Shown here one piece after another: positions 12,461-23,221 of a stretch of 64,000 bases of DNA. How positions within the stretch are numbered: the stretch's first letter is position 1; the number at the start of each line of letters is the position of its first letter. A program made the translations under genes and the position numbers. The notes below the pieces were generated by a model that saw only the letters and a list, made by a program, of their open reading frames with translations, ran no database searches and was not told the DNA's origin. Origin of the DNA: Gongronella butleri (lineage: Eukaryota; Mucoromycota; Mucoromycetes; Mucorales; Cunninghamellaceae); NCBI GenBank assembly GCA_025201375.1, contig JAIWZP010000041.1, positions 124,001 through 188,000 on the forward strand, in the 5' to 3' direction.

Positions 12461-15225
12461 TCAATTGGAAATTACACTGTGAAAAAAAGGATGGCGGAGA
12501 GCCTCCCGCGCCGTGATGCGCTCTTTCGGGTCATACACCAACATTTTGCTAATCAAATCACGAAACTGAACGTTCATGGGGGTATCAGGGGTAATCAAAT
12601 GCTGAAAAGACGAGAGAGAGAAAATAATAGAGGTGAGCCTTGAGCAAAAACAGGTAAAAACGCAAAAAAAAAGTGTGTTTGGCGCGACTTACATCAATTG
12701 TTTTCATCTTGCGCACGCAATCGCGGCTGTGTCTAGTGGTACGCGCATCTGGGTACCGTAGGATATGGTTCTTAAAGTATTTTAGCGATGCCGTGCTAGA
12801 AAAACAGAAAAAAAATGAGTTTTTGGCCCTTCCTCTATTTTTTTCGAGGGGTGGGATGGTCATTCTTACGAAGCCTGCCTGACCATGTGGCCGGGAATCT
12901 TGCCAATGCATGCCTCCATGAGAGCCAGGTGTTCCAGATTCTCGTGGGTGTGGAAGAGGGCTTCCCCTGTGAAGAGCTCGACCAAGATGCAGCCAATGGA
13001 CCAGATGTCACAAGGGTAGGACCAGCCTGAGCCTAAAATGATTTCCGGTGCGCGGTAGTGCCGAGTGCACACCACACCGGCATGAAAATCGCGCTCAAAC
13101 GTCGCAGAGCCGAAATCGATCAGCCGGATCTCCGTGTTGTCTAGCACGCGTGATTTGTTCTATAAAAAAATAAACGAGTGAGCTTCAATTTGCCCCCATA
13201 GATATGCATCCACACACACACGCGTGTGTGTGCGCGCAAAAGACGAGTGAGAGACGGGCGCGTCATGCCGACGTTGCCCGCAATCCATCCCATCGACCTC
13301 TTTTTTTTTCTCGCCTGTTTCACTCTTTTTCTTTTGCAAAAACGTACATCCATGTGGCACACGGGATTCACCAGCAAGATGTTCTCCGGTTTGAGGTCGG
13401 TGTGAATAAGGTTGAGGTCATGAAGAACTGGTGAAATAAAAAAAACGAGTCAATACATCAATTTGAGCCATCCCCTCCCCTTTTCTCCCTAGTTGGTAAG
13501 CCAAACAAAAAAAAAAGGACGATGCGCCTCGTCGAGCCACCCCCCATGCCGCTCTCCTTTTCCATCAGGCACCCTCCCCCTCTCCGCACCTCCTCTGGGC
13601 CGTCGCAGCCCCTTTTTTTGCGCTTTTGGCCCAGTCCGCTGTTTTTTTTTCTTGCTTCCTTACAGGCGACGCTTGTAAGCAATTGCTTGGCGAATTGCTG
13701 GATTTGATGCGATGGGAAGGGCTTGAATTCGTTGGACTTTAGGAAATCAAACACCGATTGGCCAAGGAGCTCAAAGACCATGCAAATGTGATTACGATAG
13801 TCAAACCATTCCAACAAATGGATGCATTTGCTAAAAATAACAAAATCAGCCGTCAAAACATCAAATGCAAAAAAAAAGTCATTTGCCGCAGGGCAATTGG
13901 GACAGAAAAACGTAAAAAAAATAAAAAATAGGTTTTTTTTCACCAATCTTACTTTAGGTTCAATGGGTCGCGCTCCTTTAGCGTTGTCAGCACGCGGATT
14001 TCAATCTTGCTGGCCTCGCGGTATTTTGGAATGGCACGGATCACCTTGATTGCGCAAAAGGTCCTTCGCACACGATCGTAGCATTCCACCACCTTGCCAA
14101 ACGTGCCTTGTCCAAGCATCCTCATCACCTTATCTATAAAAATAAAAAAAAGAGGCAACAAAGGTCAGTGGGCCCATTGGATCGACGAGGGAGGATGAAA
14201 GGGGGGGAGAGGAGGAGGGAGAACAAAGGAGAATCTTGGCTCATGGGGGGAGCAGGCGCGCATTGGCTGGGCGGCGCGTGTGCAACCAAAAGGAACCCAT
14301 TCATCCCATCTCCCCCATCCCCTTTTTATTTTTTTGGTTGCTGTGGTCCACGCTCTCTCGCTCCATTTTTTAACAGAGGCAGGTACTTACATCGAGCAGT
14401 CAGGTAGTCGTTGGGTTGCATGATCAGATGGCCGTCCTTGTCATCAAGTGGCTACATGCGCGGCAAAAGGAAAGAAAAAGAAAAAAACACCCACAAATGA
14501 GATTGGTTTGATCATGGCGGCCATTGCCAAGTTTGGCCAATTGCGAAGATTTGGGCCTGTCCCTTTTGTGAATTTTTTATAAAATGTTACCTCATGGGCT
14601 TGTTTAGCAGGGATCGGCAGGGTGGGTGCCTTGTCTTGGACGGGCATCAATTTGTGGTGGCCTAGAAGAGGATGAAAAAGCCATTGTCCATAAAAGTGAA
14701 AAAGGCGAGAGGGGCAAGGGTGAGCAATTTTGGGGGAATCAGATACAATTGCAAGATTTTTTTGCGGCTGTTGTGGCTATGCATGGTGATTTTACCTGCA
14801 GCGGCGGCGGCGGACGCAGGCATGGTGGGGTGGAAATCCTTTCGTCGCTTCTTGAGGCTCTGTAGGATCTCGTCGGCCGGCAGGGACGGGCCCAATGCCG
14901 ATGGGGGATAATGTGCATAGCGGCGGCCTTGTGTGGTGGCGGCCTGGTGGTGCTGGTGCGTAAATTGGTGCTGGTGGAGGTGTTGCTGAGGCTGCAACAG
15001 GTGGCTCTGCGTGGCAGTGCTATAGACGGGTGTGTGGACGAGTGGCCCGTTGGACGACGACGAAGAAGAAGAAGAAGAAGACGACACGTGTGGCGGTGTC
15101 GGCGAGTCCTCAATCACGATAACCTCCTTGGGATACCCGTTCTTGTAGAATTCCTTCTCCCAGTCGTCCTGGTTGCGTTTGCGCTTCAATAGCCGCGTGG
15201 TGGTCGTAGCCGTCATACTGGCCAT
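12461..15225 (-). CDS. LAMMER-family dual-specificity protein kinase (CLK/Kns1/Lkh1-like)
   Basis: A 507-residue kinase assembled from nine exons (14796-15225, 14591-14661, 14391-14451, 13953-14133, 13664-13830, 13348-13427, 12870-13159, 12693-12795, 12461-12601). The first 190 residues are disordered with Ser and Gln/His tracts and a basic [13 protein letters not shown] segment. The kinase domain has the glycine loop [10 protein letters not shown], the AIKV lysine, the catalytic loop HTDLKPEN, the DFGSA magnesium motif and RAPEI. The family hallmark follows as [11 protein letters not shown], a variant of the eponymous EHLAMMER block. LAMMER kinases phosphorylate SR splicing factors and act in stress and cell-cycle control, mainly in the nucleus. 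Given how intron-rich this genome is, a role in splicing control is plausible but inferred. Confidence 0.93.
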
Positions 15226-17300
15226 GGTCTAAAACAAATAAAAAAAAGAGCTTAGTCTGCTTGTGTCATAACAAAGGAAAGCAAAAAGAACCCGTACCTG
15301 CTATGAAATAATAGAGAGTGTGTGTGTGGTGGTGTGGGAGGCAGGGTTGGCGAGTAAGAGAGAGTGAAGGGGGTGGAAAAATGCGAGAAGAGAGCAAAAA
15401 ACTGTTTAAAAAGAGGAAAAGACGGGCAGACTTGTATTCTGTGTTGTAAGCGTATGGAAACAGAGAGAGAAAGCGAGGGCGAGCGTGTCTGGTGGATGTA
15501 AAAGAAGAGAAGAGGAGGAAAAAAAAGAGGGTCTGACAAATTTAAAGGACCAGTTTGGGGGGAGGGGTGCGAGAAATTGGAAAAAAAAAAAAAAAAAAAA
15601 AAAAAGAGGCCGTTGAACTTGACGCAGAATTGGGGCAATCTTGGTTAGAATCCGATACAAACACACCACAGCGAGAAAGCAATAAACAAAGAACAATCAA
15701 TAAAAAAAAAAGAGAGAGAAAGAGAGATCGAAAAGAACAGGGAAAAAAAATGGTGATTGGGTCAAGTGGATCATGGCCCAATATGAACGGCGTGTACAAG
15801 CACACACGTTGCCATTTGAACAAGGCAAATCACAACACCCACCACCCAATTCCTTCGTAGGTTAGCACTCCGCATTGAGACTTTGTGCGTGTGTGTTGAT
15901 GGTGCACTAGCAACTGCAGGTGCGCAGGCGCATCGATTCTGCCCTTTTCTCTCCCCCCCCCTTTCTCCTATCTCTGGTTGACCTCTTCTACCCTGATTAA
16001 AAAAAAAAAAAAAAAAACCTCCCTCCGCTCAAGGATGAAATCAAGACGCAACCGGCCATGGGCCACCCACCACACTATTTTTGCCCGCTCGTATGATATT
16101 CCAGCTGCCGAAAAGCCATTGAGGCCCAGATCCTCTTCCCTCCGCGCCCCCAAACATGTCTTTTTTATCCCCATCATCAGCCAATTCCCAGCGTGGCGGA
16201 TTAGCATTATGTTTGTCCTTCCACCACCCGCGATTTCATTGGTGTCTTTGCATGACCCGCTGTTGCTTTTTTTTTTTTCCCTCCTCGCCTCCTCCCTTGC
16301 TGGGGCCCTCCTCTTGTCAATTCCCCCCCCCCTTCTCCCCTTTTGCTCATTTTTATAAAGCAGCCCGCCTTGCAGCACAATAAAGAATCAAATAAAAAGG
16401 ATGAGATGACCCATGAACGGGTGATCAACGCCTTTTTTTGGAAGCCAAGTGGATGAACACGCAACAATGTCCATTCCCTGCCCTTCTTCGCACGCACATT
16501 GTCCCTCCCCTTTTTGTTGTCAGCTTGAAAAGACGCTCGAGTCACGTTAGTAGTTGCCTCGGCGAGCCGCGTCGCCGTCTTTTTTTTTCCCAATGGCAAA
16601 ATGACCGGGCAAAAAAAAATCATTTCGATGGTACCCCCCCTCTTTTCTGCTGCCCTTTCCCCCTTTTAGCATGATCCCCTGGTCTTCTTTTTGCGCTTCT
16701 TAGCCATCTAATAGTGTTGCCATTGTGTCGTCATGCAGGCGACCGCGCCAACAATGTTCAAGCGTTTGCTTGTCTCATGCCAAAAGTAGCGAAACAAGAT
16801 ACATCAAATGAAGCCCCGCTGCGTATTGGCGATCACATGGAGGAGGAGACTAAATCAAATCAGCATCGCGTAATAAAAAAAAGGATGAGACCCACATTGA
16901 CATGCCCAACGGCACGAAAAAGGTGCCACGCCCGTGTGATTGCCCTTTTTCATATTAATCAGGCGCTCTCTGACAAAAAGAAAGCGGACTGGGACCTCGG
17001 TGACAAGGAGGCAAATCTCGCACGTTTTTTTTTTCTTTTGGTCGCGAACGGAGGAGGGAGGGCCTGACAATCTCTCCTTGTCGATTGACCAACAATATCA
17101 TAGCCGCTCGCGCGAGACAATATACAATCCAAGATTGGATCACAAATCCATTACTTGGGCACATCAATTCAGCGTTCATTATGAGCTTATTGAGAGTGAA
17201 TGAGCCACGTGCCGCTTTCCGGGTAAAATGCTCATAAAAATCGCGTGACAGGTTCAAAGTGCTGCCATCTATCATACATTTCAAATTTAGACTTTGTCAC
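15226..17300. other. Promoter of the kinase gene and non-coding flank
   Basis: About 2 kb with no supported gene. The kinase 5' region holds a 25-base A run (15581-15605) and purine-rich tracts. Farther right are C- and T-rich runs and A runs (16002-16018). Reading frames across it are homopolymer-driven and have no conserved motif. Confidence 0.45.
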
Positions 17301-18085
17301 GCCATGCATTTGGTTTAGATGCCATCACGCGTACATTTGCGGGCTCAGCAACAACGTACATCAAGGGAAAACAACAAAAGCATTGCGCATTTTTTTGCAA
17401 TTTTAAGTATCGGTCAGCATTGACCCAGTCGAAACAAATGTTCTATCATAATGGATTGTAGAATGCATCGTCAGCTACTGAATTGCCATCAAACACACGG
17501 CACTTTACAATGCCGTCGGGGATCACGATCAGCCAAATTGTATGCAAGAAAAGCAGACATATGCATTTTTTGCAAGGCTCGTGTCTGCAACCTCTTTCAA
17601 AACTAAGTGGTGCATCAGCACACATTTACGTACTGTATCATATGCTTCTTCATGCAACGGGATGCGTGGTACTGTATACTGTACTGCAGTAAAATGGCTG
17701 CAGAAAGATTCTACTGTATTTTTTTTTCAAAGTTCTTGCGCTTTGTGTACATTTTTTATCGCATTCTTTTCTGATGCTTGCAGCTCTTTGCAAGACGCGT
17801 TCTCTATTTGAGTTTTACGCCTTGTTCCGTGCGATCTGCGATGCGATGCCAAAAATCAAAGGTCAAGTGTTCAACTTGTTGGCAAGCCCATTTGTTTCGC
17901 ATTTTTGCGATTGTCGTGCATTTCCCGATAGAAACCCCACTCAACAATCTCAAATCTCAACAGACGCAACACAGTATCATAGATCACAAAAGTTGCTTGC
18001 TGACTTGCTGCTTATGATAATAAATAAATTGCAACAGCAGCGTGGTGCTGCCATGGTACACAACAGCGAAAAGGTATACTGTACA

Positions 18086-18866
18086 ACATTTGCCTTTTGG
18101 GAAACGTGTTTTACGGACTTTGCCGGCTTGCTGTGCTTCCAGAATTTTTTTTACAGCCAACTTGCCCGCCGATGAAAATTCCGTCACTGCATGAACTCTA
18201 GCCAGTGAGCGGGATGGGTCCGCCCGATTTTTTTTGAACCTGCAAATTCCAAAAGCACGAACTTTGGCCCGTTTTGAGTTTATTTTGCTATCTGCTTGGT
18301 CGAGCCCGCTCAAAAATCGCTGCTTCGCGTTCAGCGCAAAATTTGCAATAAAAAAGCGTTAACCCCCAAAGCGCTACGTGGACCACTTTTGAAAAATTCA
18401 GGGGTCACACTTTTAAATCCCAAAAACGGGCAATTTCGAACTCCGAGTGATCAATGCATCCCAAACAGGTAACTCCGACGATTTGCTATTGGCAGACAAC
18501 ATGGCAGCTTGGCAGGTCACCCCAAACCAACAAAAATTTCCAAAGAGTGGTGACGCATGAATGGCGATCGACTGAGAAAATTGCCTACTTTGGTGCAATT
18601 TTTTTGCAAAAATTTAAGGTTTGAGACTTCCAAATTAAGGTCGTGGATTGCATGGAATTTTTAGTTTTTTTATTTTTTCATTTTTTATTTTACATGTTGT
18701 TGTGCATGGGTGGTGGGCTGCTGACTGCCCAACAAAAAAAGGCCGATGCAAAATTTTCAAACCCAAGCTAGTGCGCTGGGAGTTCTCCCATTAGATGCTT
18801 TGCTCCCCTGTTTGTTGTCAAATCTGGAATAAAAATCCGGGGTTGACTAGGCCATTGTCGAGCAAA
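18086..18866 (+). repeat. Interspersed repeat R1, copy A
   Basis: One of three same-orientation copies of a non-coding repeat of roughly 0.8 kb. Landmarks shared by all copies are TTCCAGAATTTTTTTTACAG-like text near the left end, the block around GACCACTTTTGAAAAATTCA (18380-18400), TGATCAATGCATCCCAAAC and GGCAGACAAC/AATGG. Copies A and B also share the right part up to CTGGAATAAA. Divergence is about 15-25 percent by eye. No terminal repeats or coding sequence were recognised, so its class is unknown. Confidence 0.85.
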
Positions 18867-19676
18867 TGCCGATTGCAGAAGAAATTGTCGTAAAAAGAGG
18901 TTTTCTCCGTCAGTTACACTCAGTTTTCATTAGATCGCGTTGAACATGAAACTTGTTTCATTCGACGGAAATCCAGCAGCTGCATTTGACACGTTAAAAG
19001 CACTGTTGGTTGGTTTTCCACTTTCTTCCAGTTGTCGAGAAAATGGAGATTGAACAAGAATCCGATGTCTGATCCACGAGCGACTTTATTTATTTTATTT
19101 GTTGCAAGCGTGCGGCAACAAGCAAGCAACAAAGGTTGTCCATCGGGCAAGCAAACAATCTGGAAATGACGACACGCGCGTGTGTCTCTTTAGATCTGTA
19201 CCACTCTTCTCACCGCGACCCACAAACTGTTTTGGGAGACTGTATGATACCAAACTTGCGGATTTACTGTTGTAGTAGCTAGCTTTCGCGCGAAATGGAA
19301 TTTTTAAGTTTTGACGTCAATTTTCACCACAAGGCTAAGTCGACGAAAACTGGCCACAGCAACCTCGAATTGCGCGTCACTGGAAAGACCTTCATCTGGT
19401 GGTTATGATACTGTACGTGGATGCCAGTGATCACCGATAAAACACCTTTCGGTGAAGCTGACGCGTGAAACAAAACGTCGTCTTTTTTTTTGTCGTTTTG
19501 GACGCGTGAAAACTCGAGCTACAGTATCAGCCTTGTTCTGGCTCGGTGTTCTTGGTCAAATTCATGTGGTATCTGGAACATTTCTTGCTAGTGCGTGGGT
19601 GGATGCGTCAGCGCGGCACCGTAACGCAGTTTACTGTATCTCCTCGCGCCATTCGCCTGTAAAGTTAAATACTGTA

Positions 19677-20115
19677 TAGGGATGTTACAGTAAATCGAGA
19701 ATCTCGCTCGAAAATCTCGAGGGTTCGAGACGAGATCGAGACGACCTGAATCTCGCTCGTCTCGCTCAAATCTCGAACAAAAAAATTAGGTTATCATACG
19801 TAGGTGTAATGTTTCATCATGTATTTTAGAATAGTGGTGTGGTGCAATGGGAAAAAGCTTTGTCTTGGCACTCAGGATGTGAAAGGTTCAACTCTAGTCT
19901 TTGTGTCGACTTTTTTTGGTGGATTTTTCACCCCACCAGACAAAGTTTTGACGAAAAATGCTCGAGTTTTGTCATGTGACATTCTCGAATCTCGCTCGAA
20001 TCTCGCTCGATCTCGACCAGGAGAATCTCGATCGAGATCGAGATGACCCAAAATTTTGTCGAGACGAGACGAGACAAGGTGAATCTCGTCTCGCTCGCTC
20101 GAATTAACAACCCTA
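19677..20115. mobile_element. hAT-like non-autonomous element (MITE) with CTCG-rich subterminal repeats
   Basis: About 440 bp bounded by TAGGGATGTTA on the left and TTAACAACCCTA on the right, which are near-perfect inverted repeats of the TAGGG-TGTTA type common in hAT elements. Inside each end are many copies of TCTCG/CGAGA words in both orientations (19695-19785 and 19975-20100), like transposase-binding subterminal motifs. The 8-bp word GTTAAATA lies directly after the right end (20116-20123) and, on the left, at 19664-19671, separated from the terminal repeat only by CTGTA. That gap is best explained as a later TA-CTG-TA scar. There is no transposase gene. The internal 19830-19917 part resembles a tRNA-derived pol III unit. 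Confidence 0.72.
19830..19917 (+). other. tRNA-like pol III segment (box A and box B) inside the hAT-like element
   Basis: TGGTGCAATGGG at 19840-19851 fits the pol III box A consensus and GGTTCAACTC at 19885-19894 fits box B, 33 bases apart, followed by a T run at 19911. The region can be lined up with a tRNA from the D arm to the T arm, but the acceptor and T stems do not pair well, so it is not a functional tRNA. A decayed SINE head is the likeliest explanation. Confidence 0.5.
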
Positions 20116-20798
20116 GTTAAATATAAAATTGCTGAACGCTACGTAGTCAACGTGTGAATCAAATGCGCTCGTTTTTGTCACGTTCGTGGATGTTCCTTGC
20201 GATGTATCATATTTGGTCTTTTGGTATACAAGTTTGACCGAAATCCGGGGACACACTTTTCAGATTTTGGTTTGGGGCTTTGGGCGCGCGCCTCGCCATG
20301 GCTAAATTAATTTTGATTTGCTCGTGGTGCGCCTCAAGGATTTGCCACCACTTGAAAATAGCGTTGCACTTGGATTTCTCGTGCGTCATTTCAGGATGAG
20401 ATGTATTTTGTGACCCATTCTGTGTTTGGTTGGCGACGGACAAGCAAATTCATCGCTAAAAATTACATTTTACAGTGCCTTTTATGAAGAAACGGTCCAT
20501 TTGATTTCAAACTCAAGAGTGTTGACGTTTGCCAAAAGTAAACAGCAATGTCAAGATTTCTCGGCGATCATTTAGCACAAGCGTGCAAAATCATGTAAAA
20601 AAGTTGGAACCAACCGGTAGCCAGCTGCCCTTTTTTTTTACGCGCGTATGTTGGGACAGCCAGGAAAAAGTAGACGGACGAATTCAAAGTGCGAACGGTG
20701 CAGGGGCGCTATATAATTGGGCGGCGGCGATCTGGAGTCATGTTTTTTTTTCTTCTTTTCTTTCGTTTTCCCCTCTATTTTTCAGACTTCATACAACC

Positions 20799-21950
20799 AT
20801 GGCCATGTTTGAAGCCAAGGGCATCTCCATGAAGCTTGCGAATGAACGCTGGCTGTTTCACAACGTTGACATGACGGTGAACCGGGGCGATACGCTTGTT
20901 TTGCGTGGTCCCAGCGGTGCAGGGTAAGAAGAAACATTTGTCGTTGGCTCCCCCTTTTTTTTTTTGAATGTGTGCCTGGCAAAAGGGAGAGTGGGGGAAA
21001 GGGGGAACGAGCAGCCAAGAAGAGCACAAAAGGGAGGGGGGAGGTCTTCATGTTGCACTTTTTTTTTTTTTTTTAGCAAAACTACGCTGTTAAAATGCCT
21101 TGCTGAGCTTGTGCCGTATACGAACGGGGAATCGACGCTGCACGGCAAGACGCCGAGTGATTATGGCATCCCTGTGTGGCGGTCGCGTGTCATGTACGTG
21201 CCTCAGCGACCGGCAATCCACCCGGGCACGCCAATGGACCTGTTCAAGATGGCCAAGAAGTTCCAATCACAGCAAAATCGCTCCTTTGGCGATCCCGTAA
21301 GTTTGCAGCACAGCATGCTCTTCTCCTTTGCGACGATCCGCCTTCTTATTTCCTTTTTTTGTTGACTCATCAGATCAAGATTGGCATGGAATGGCACCTT
21401 TCAGAATCGCATTTCTTGGAAAGCTGGAGGTATGGGTGCGCGTGTCTGTTTGCGCAATGGGGGAGGGGGGGAGATCGATGTGCATGAGGAGAACGACGGA
21501 TGACAGCTAGGGGATGGGGGCAAAAAAAAAAGAGAAAATGAACAAAAAGGCGGCGGCTCACGCACTTTTTCTATCTTAGCAACTTGTCTGGGGGTGAGAT
21601 GCAACGTTGTGCACTGGCCATAGCCCTTGCTTTGAATCCCGAGGTTCTGTTGCTCGATGGTAATGATTCTTTGGACAACAAGCAGCGTCGTAGACGAAAA
21701 ATAGGAGGCGCAGGCGCATGATTTTGACTTTTTTTTTTTTTTTTGTGAATTTTCAGAGCCGACGTCCGCCCTGGACCCCGAATCGACGCTGCTGGTGGAA
21801 AAGACGCTCAAGGGCCGCACGTGCATTTGGATCACGCACAGCACTGAGCAGCAGTCGCGCGTTGCCACCAAGGTTTTGACCGTGCCGCGTCTCAATGGCG
21901 CGCCGGGGCGACCGCAGGACGACGCCACTGAGATCACCATGTCTGCTTAG
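20799..21950 (+). CDS. Soluble ABC-transporter ATPase subunit (STAR1/YbbL-like)
   Basis: A 224-residue stand-alone nucleotide-binding subunit from five exons (20799-20923, 21077-21296, 21374-21429, 21580-21659, 21757-21950). All core motifs are present: Walker A GPSGAGKTT (split by the first intron), a Q-loop in YVPQRPAI, the signature LSGGEMQR, Walker B VLLLDEPTS (split by the last intron), the D-loop ALDPE and the switch His in WITHS. There are no membrane segments, so it must pair with a separate membrane subunit that is not in this window. Length and the YVPQRPAIHPGTP block recall bacterial YbbL/FetA and plant STAR1, which work with YbbM/STAR2 in metal or UDP-sugar handling; that parallel is inference. 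The ATG at 20805 is an alternative start. Confidence 0.87.
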
Positions 21951-23221
21951 ATCCCCTTCTTGCTGTTGCATGATAGACGCGTCGCGCGCACGCACACAAA
22001 GCAAAAACGACCGATTTTCTGCCTTTTTTTTTTTTATCATTTTCTTGTATTGTTACCCCATTTTTCACGCATTCATACATTGCCGCATCATCCCCCCCCT
22101 CTTTTTCTTCTCATTTTTTTTTTTTTGCTCTTTTCGCTTTCCTTTTGGCTCACTCGCTCTGCTCATCATCCTTCCAAAAATAAAAGCGTGTGCTTGCTAA
22201 ATGCATTGCTGCCATGAGATCCTTTTTCTGGACAATGGAAATTCCCTTTTTGAGCCAGCGTGGACAGCGCGCACACCCAAAAAGTGATGTGAACTCAAAA
22301 AAAAAAATCAAGGCAGACCTGCAAACTTTTTTTTTTTTTTTCTCGCTCGCGCCTCCTTAAAAAAAACCTCACGCACCCATCATCCTCAAATAGCAATTGC
22401 GTTGCATGACTCGCGTGTGGGACCTAGACAAGGCGGATAGACCTCTAAAAAATTTTTTTATTGCAAGGATTTTTTTTTGTGCAACGAGTCAGAAAAAAAA
22501 GGGGGGAATCATTAAAGCTTGTGAAAATTAAGCACTCGGAAGGCAGGTTCCGATGCCGGATGGCGAGAAAGAGGAATGAAAATCAGGGGGGGAAGGCGGG
22601 GGGCGAGAGGCGAAGGAGACTTTGAAGGGAGGAGGGGCATAGAATGTGCACATAAAACATAGGATGAAATCAATACAATGCATGAACCAAAAAGCATATA
22701 CAAACAAGCAAAAAAAGAACAAAGGGACATGGGTCACAAAAAAAAGGGGGGATGATTAGGGAGATCCAAGTGTTGAGTGGTAAAAAAAAGGAGACAGGCT
22801 TGAGAACCAATCGTTTTGTGAGAGGCCAAATGGAGGGATGCGTAAAAAAGATGGAATCATCATAAGAGAGACTAAGCGAGGTATATCATGGACGAGGAAA
22901 CAAAAAAAAAAAATAAAAAGGATGGGAGACAAGAGGCCATTGGGGCATGCAAATTGGGCGAAAAAAAAAGTGGGTAAACAGAGGGCCAACCAAACAAAAA
23001 AATAAAAAAGGAGAGAGGGGGTGATGAGGGCTAGAACATGATAGCGGGGGAAGTAATCAACAAAAAAGAGAGAAAGAGAAAAGAGGCGGACAGGCAGGGA
23101 AAAAAAAAAAAAAAAAGAGTGTGCACGCACATTTCTCTTTTTTTTTGCTTGGGAACGAGCGAGAGGGGGGAAGGTCGGTGCCTGATTTGGTTGCATGGGG
23201 GTTGTGTTTTTGACTTCCTCT
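21951..23221. other. Convergent 3' flanks, no gene seen
   Basis: Region between the ends of the ABC ATPase gene and the C2H2 gene. On the plus strand the left third is T-rich and the right two thirds are A/G-rich, as expected for two facing 3' untranslated regions. Frames seen on the minus strand at 22512-23196 are strings of Phe, Leu and Ser from U-rich text and are not taken as genes. Confidence 0.5.

Larger units (their letters stand above)
17301..20600. other. Repeat island I (AT-rich, transposon relics)
   Basis: A gene-free, AT-rich stretch that differs in texture from its flanks: few long homopolymers and many TACTGTA/TACAGTA heptamers (for example near 17630, 17650-17690, 17712, 18079, 19408, 19515, 19632). 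It contains repeat R1 copy A and a hAT-like non-autonomous element, listed separately. The stretch 18867-19650 shows no match elsewhere in the window that I could see. Confidence 0.7.

Noticed and set aside
22512..23196. Minus-strand frames of up to 146 codons rich in Phe, Leu and Ser
   Set aside because: They are translations of U-rich 3' flank sequence; no motif, no splice partners, and they lie where the 3' region of the C2H2 gene should be.
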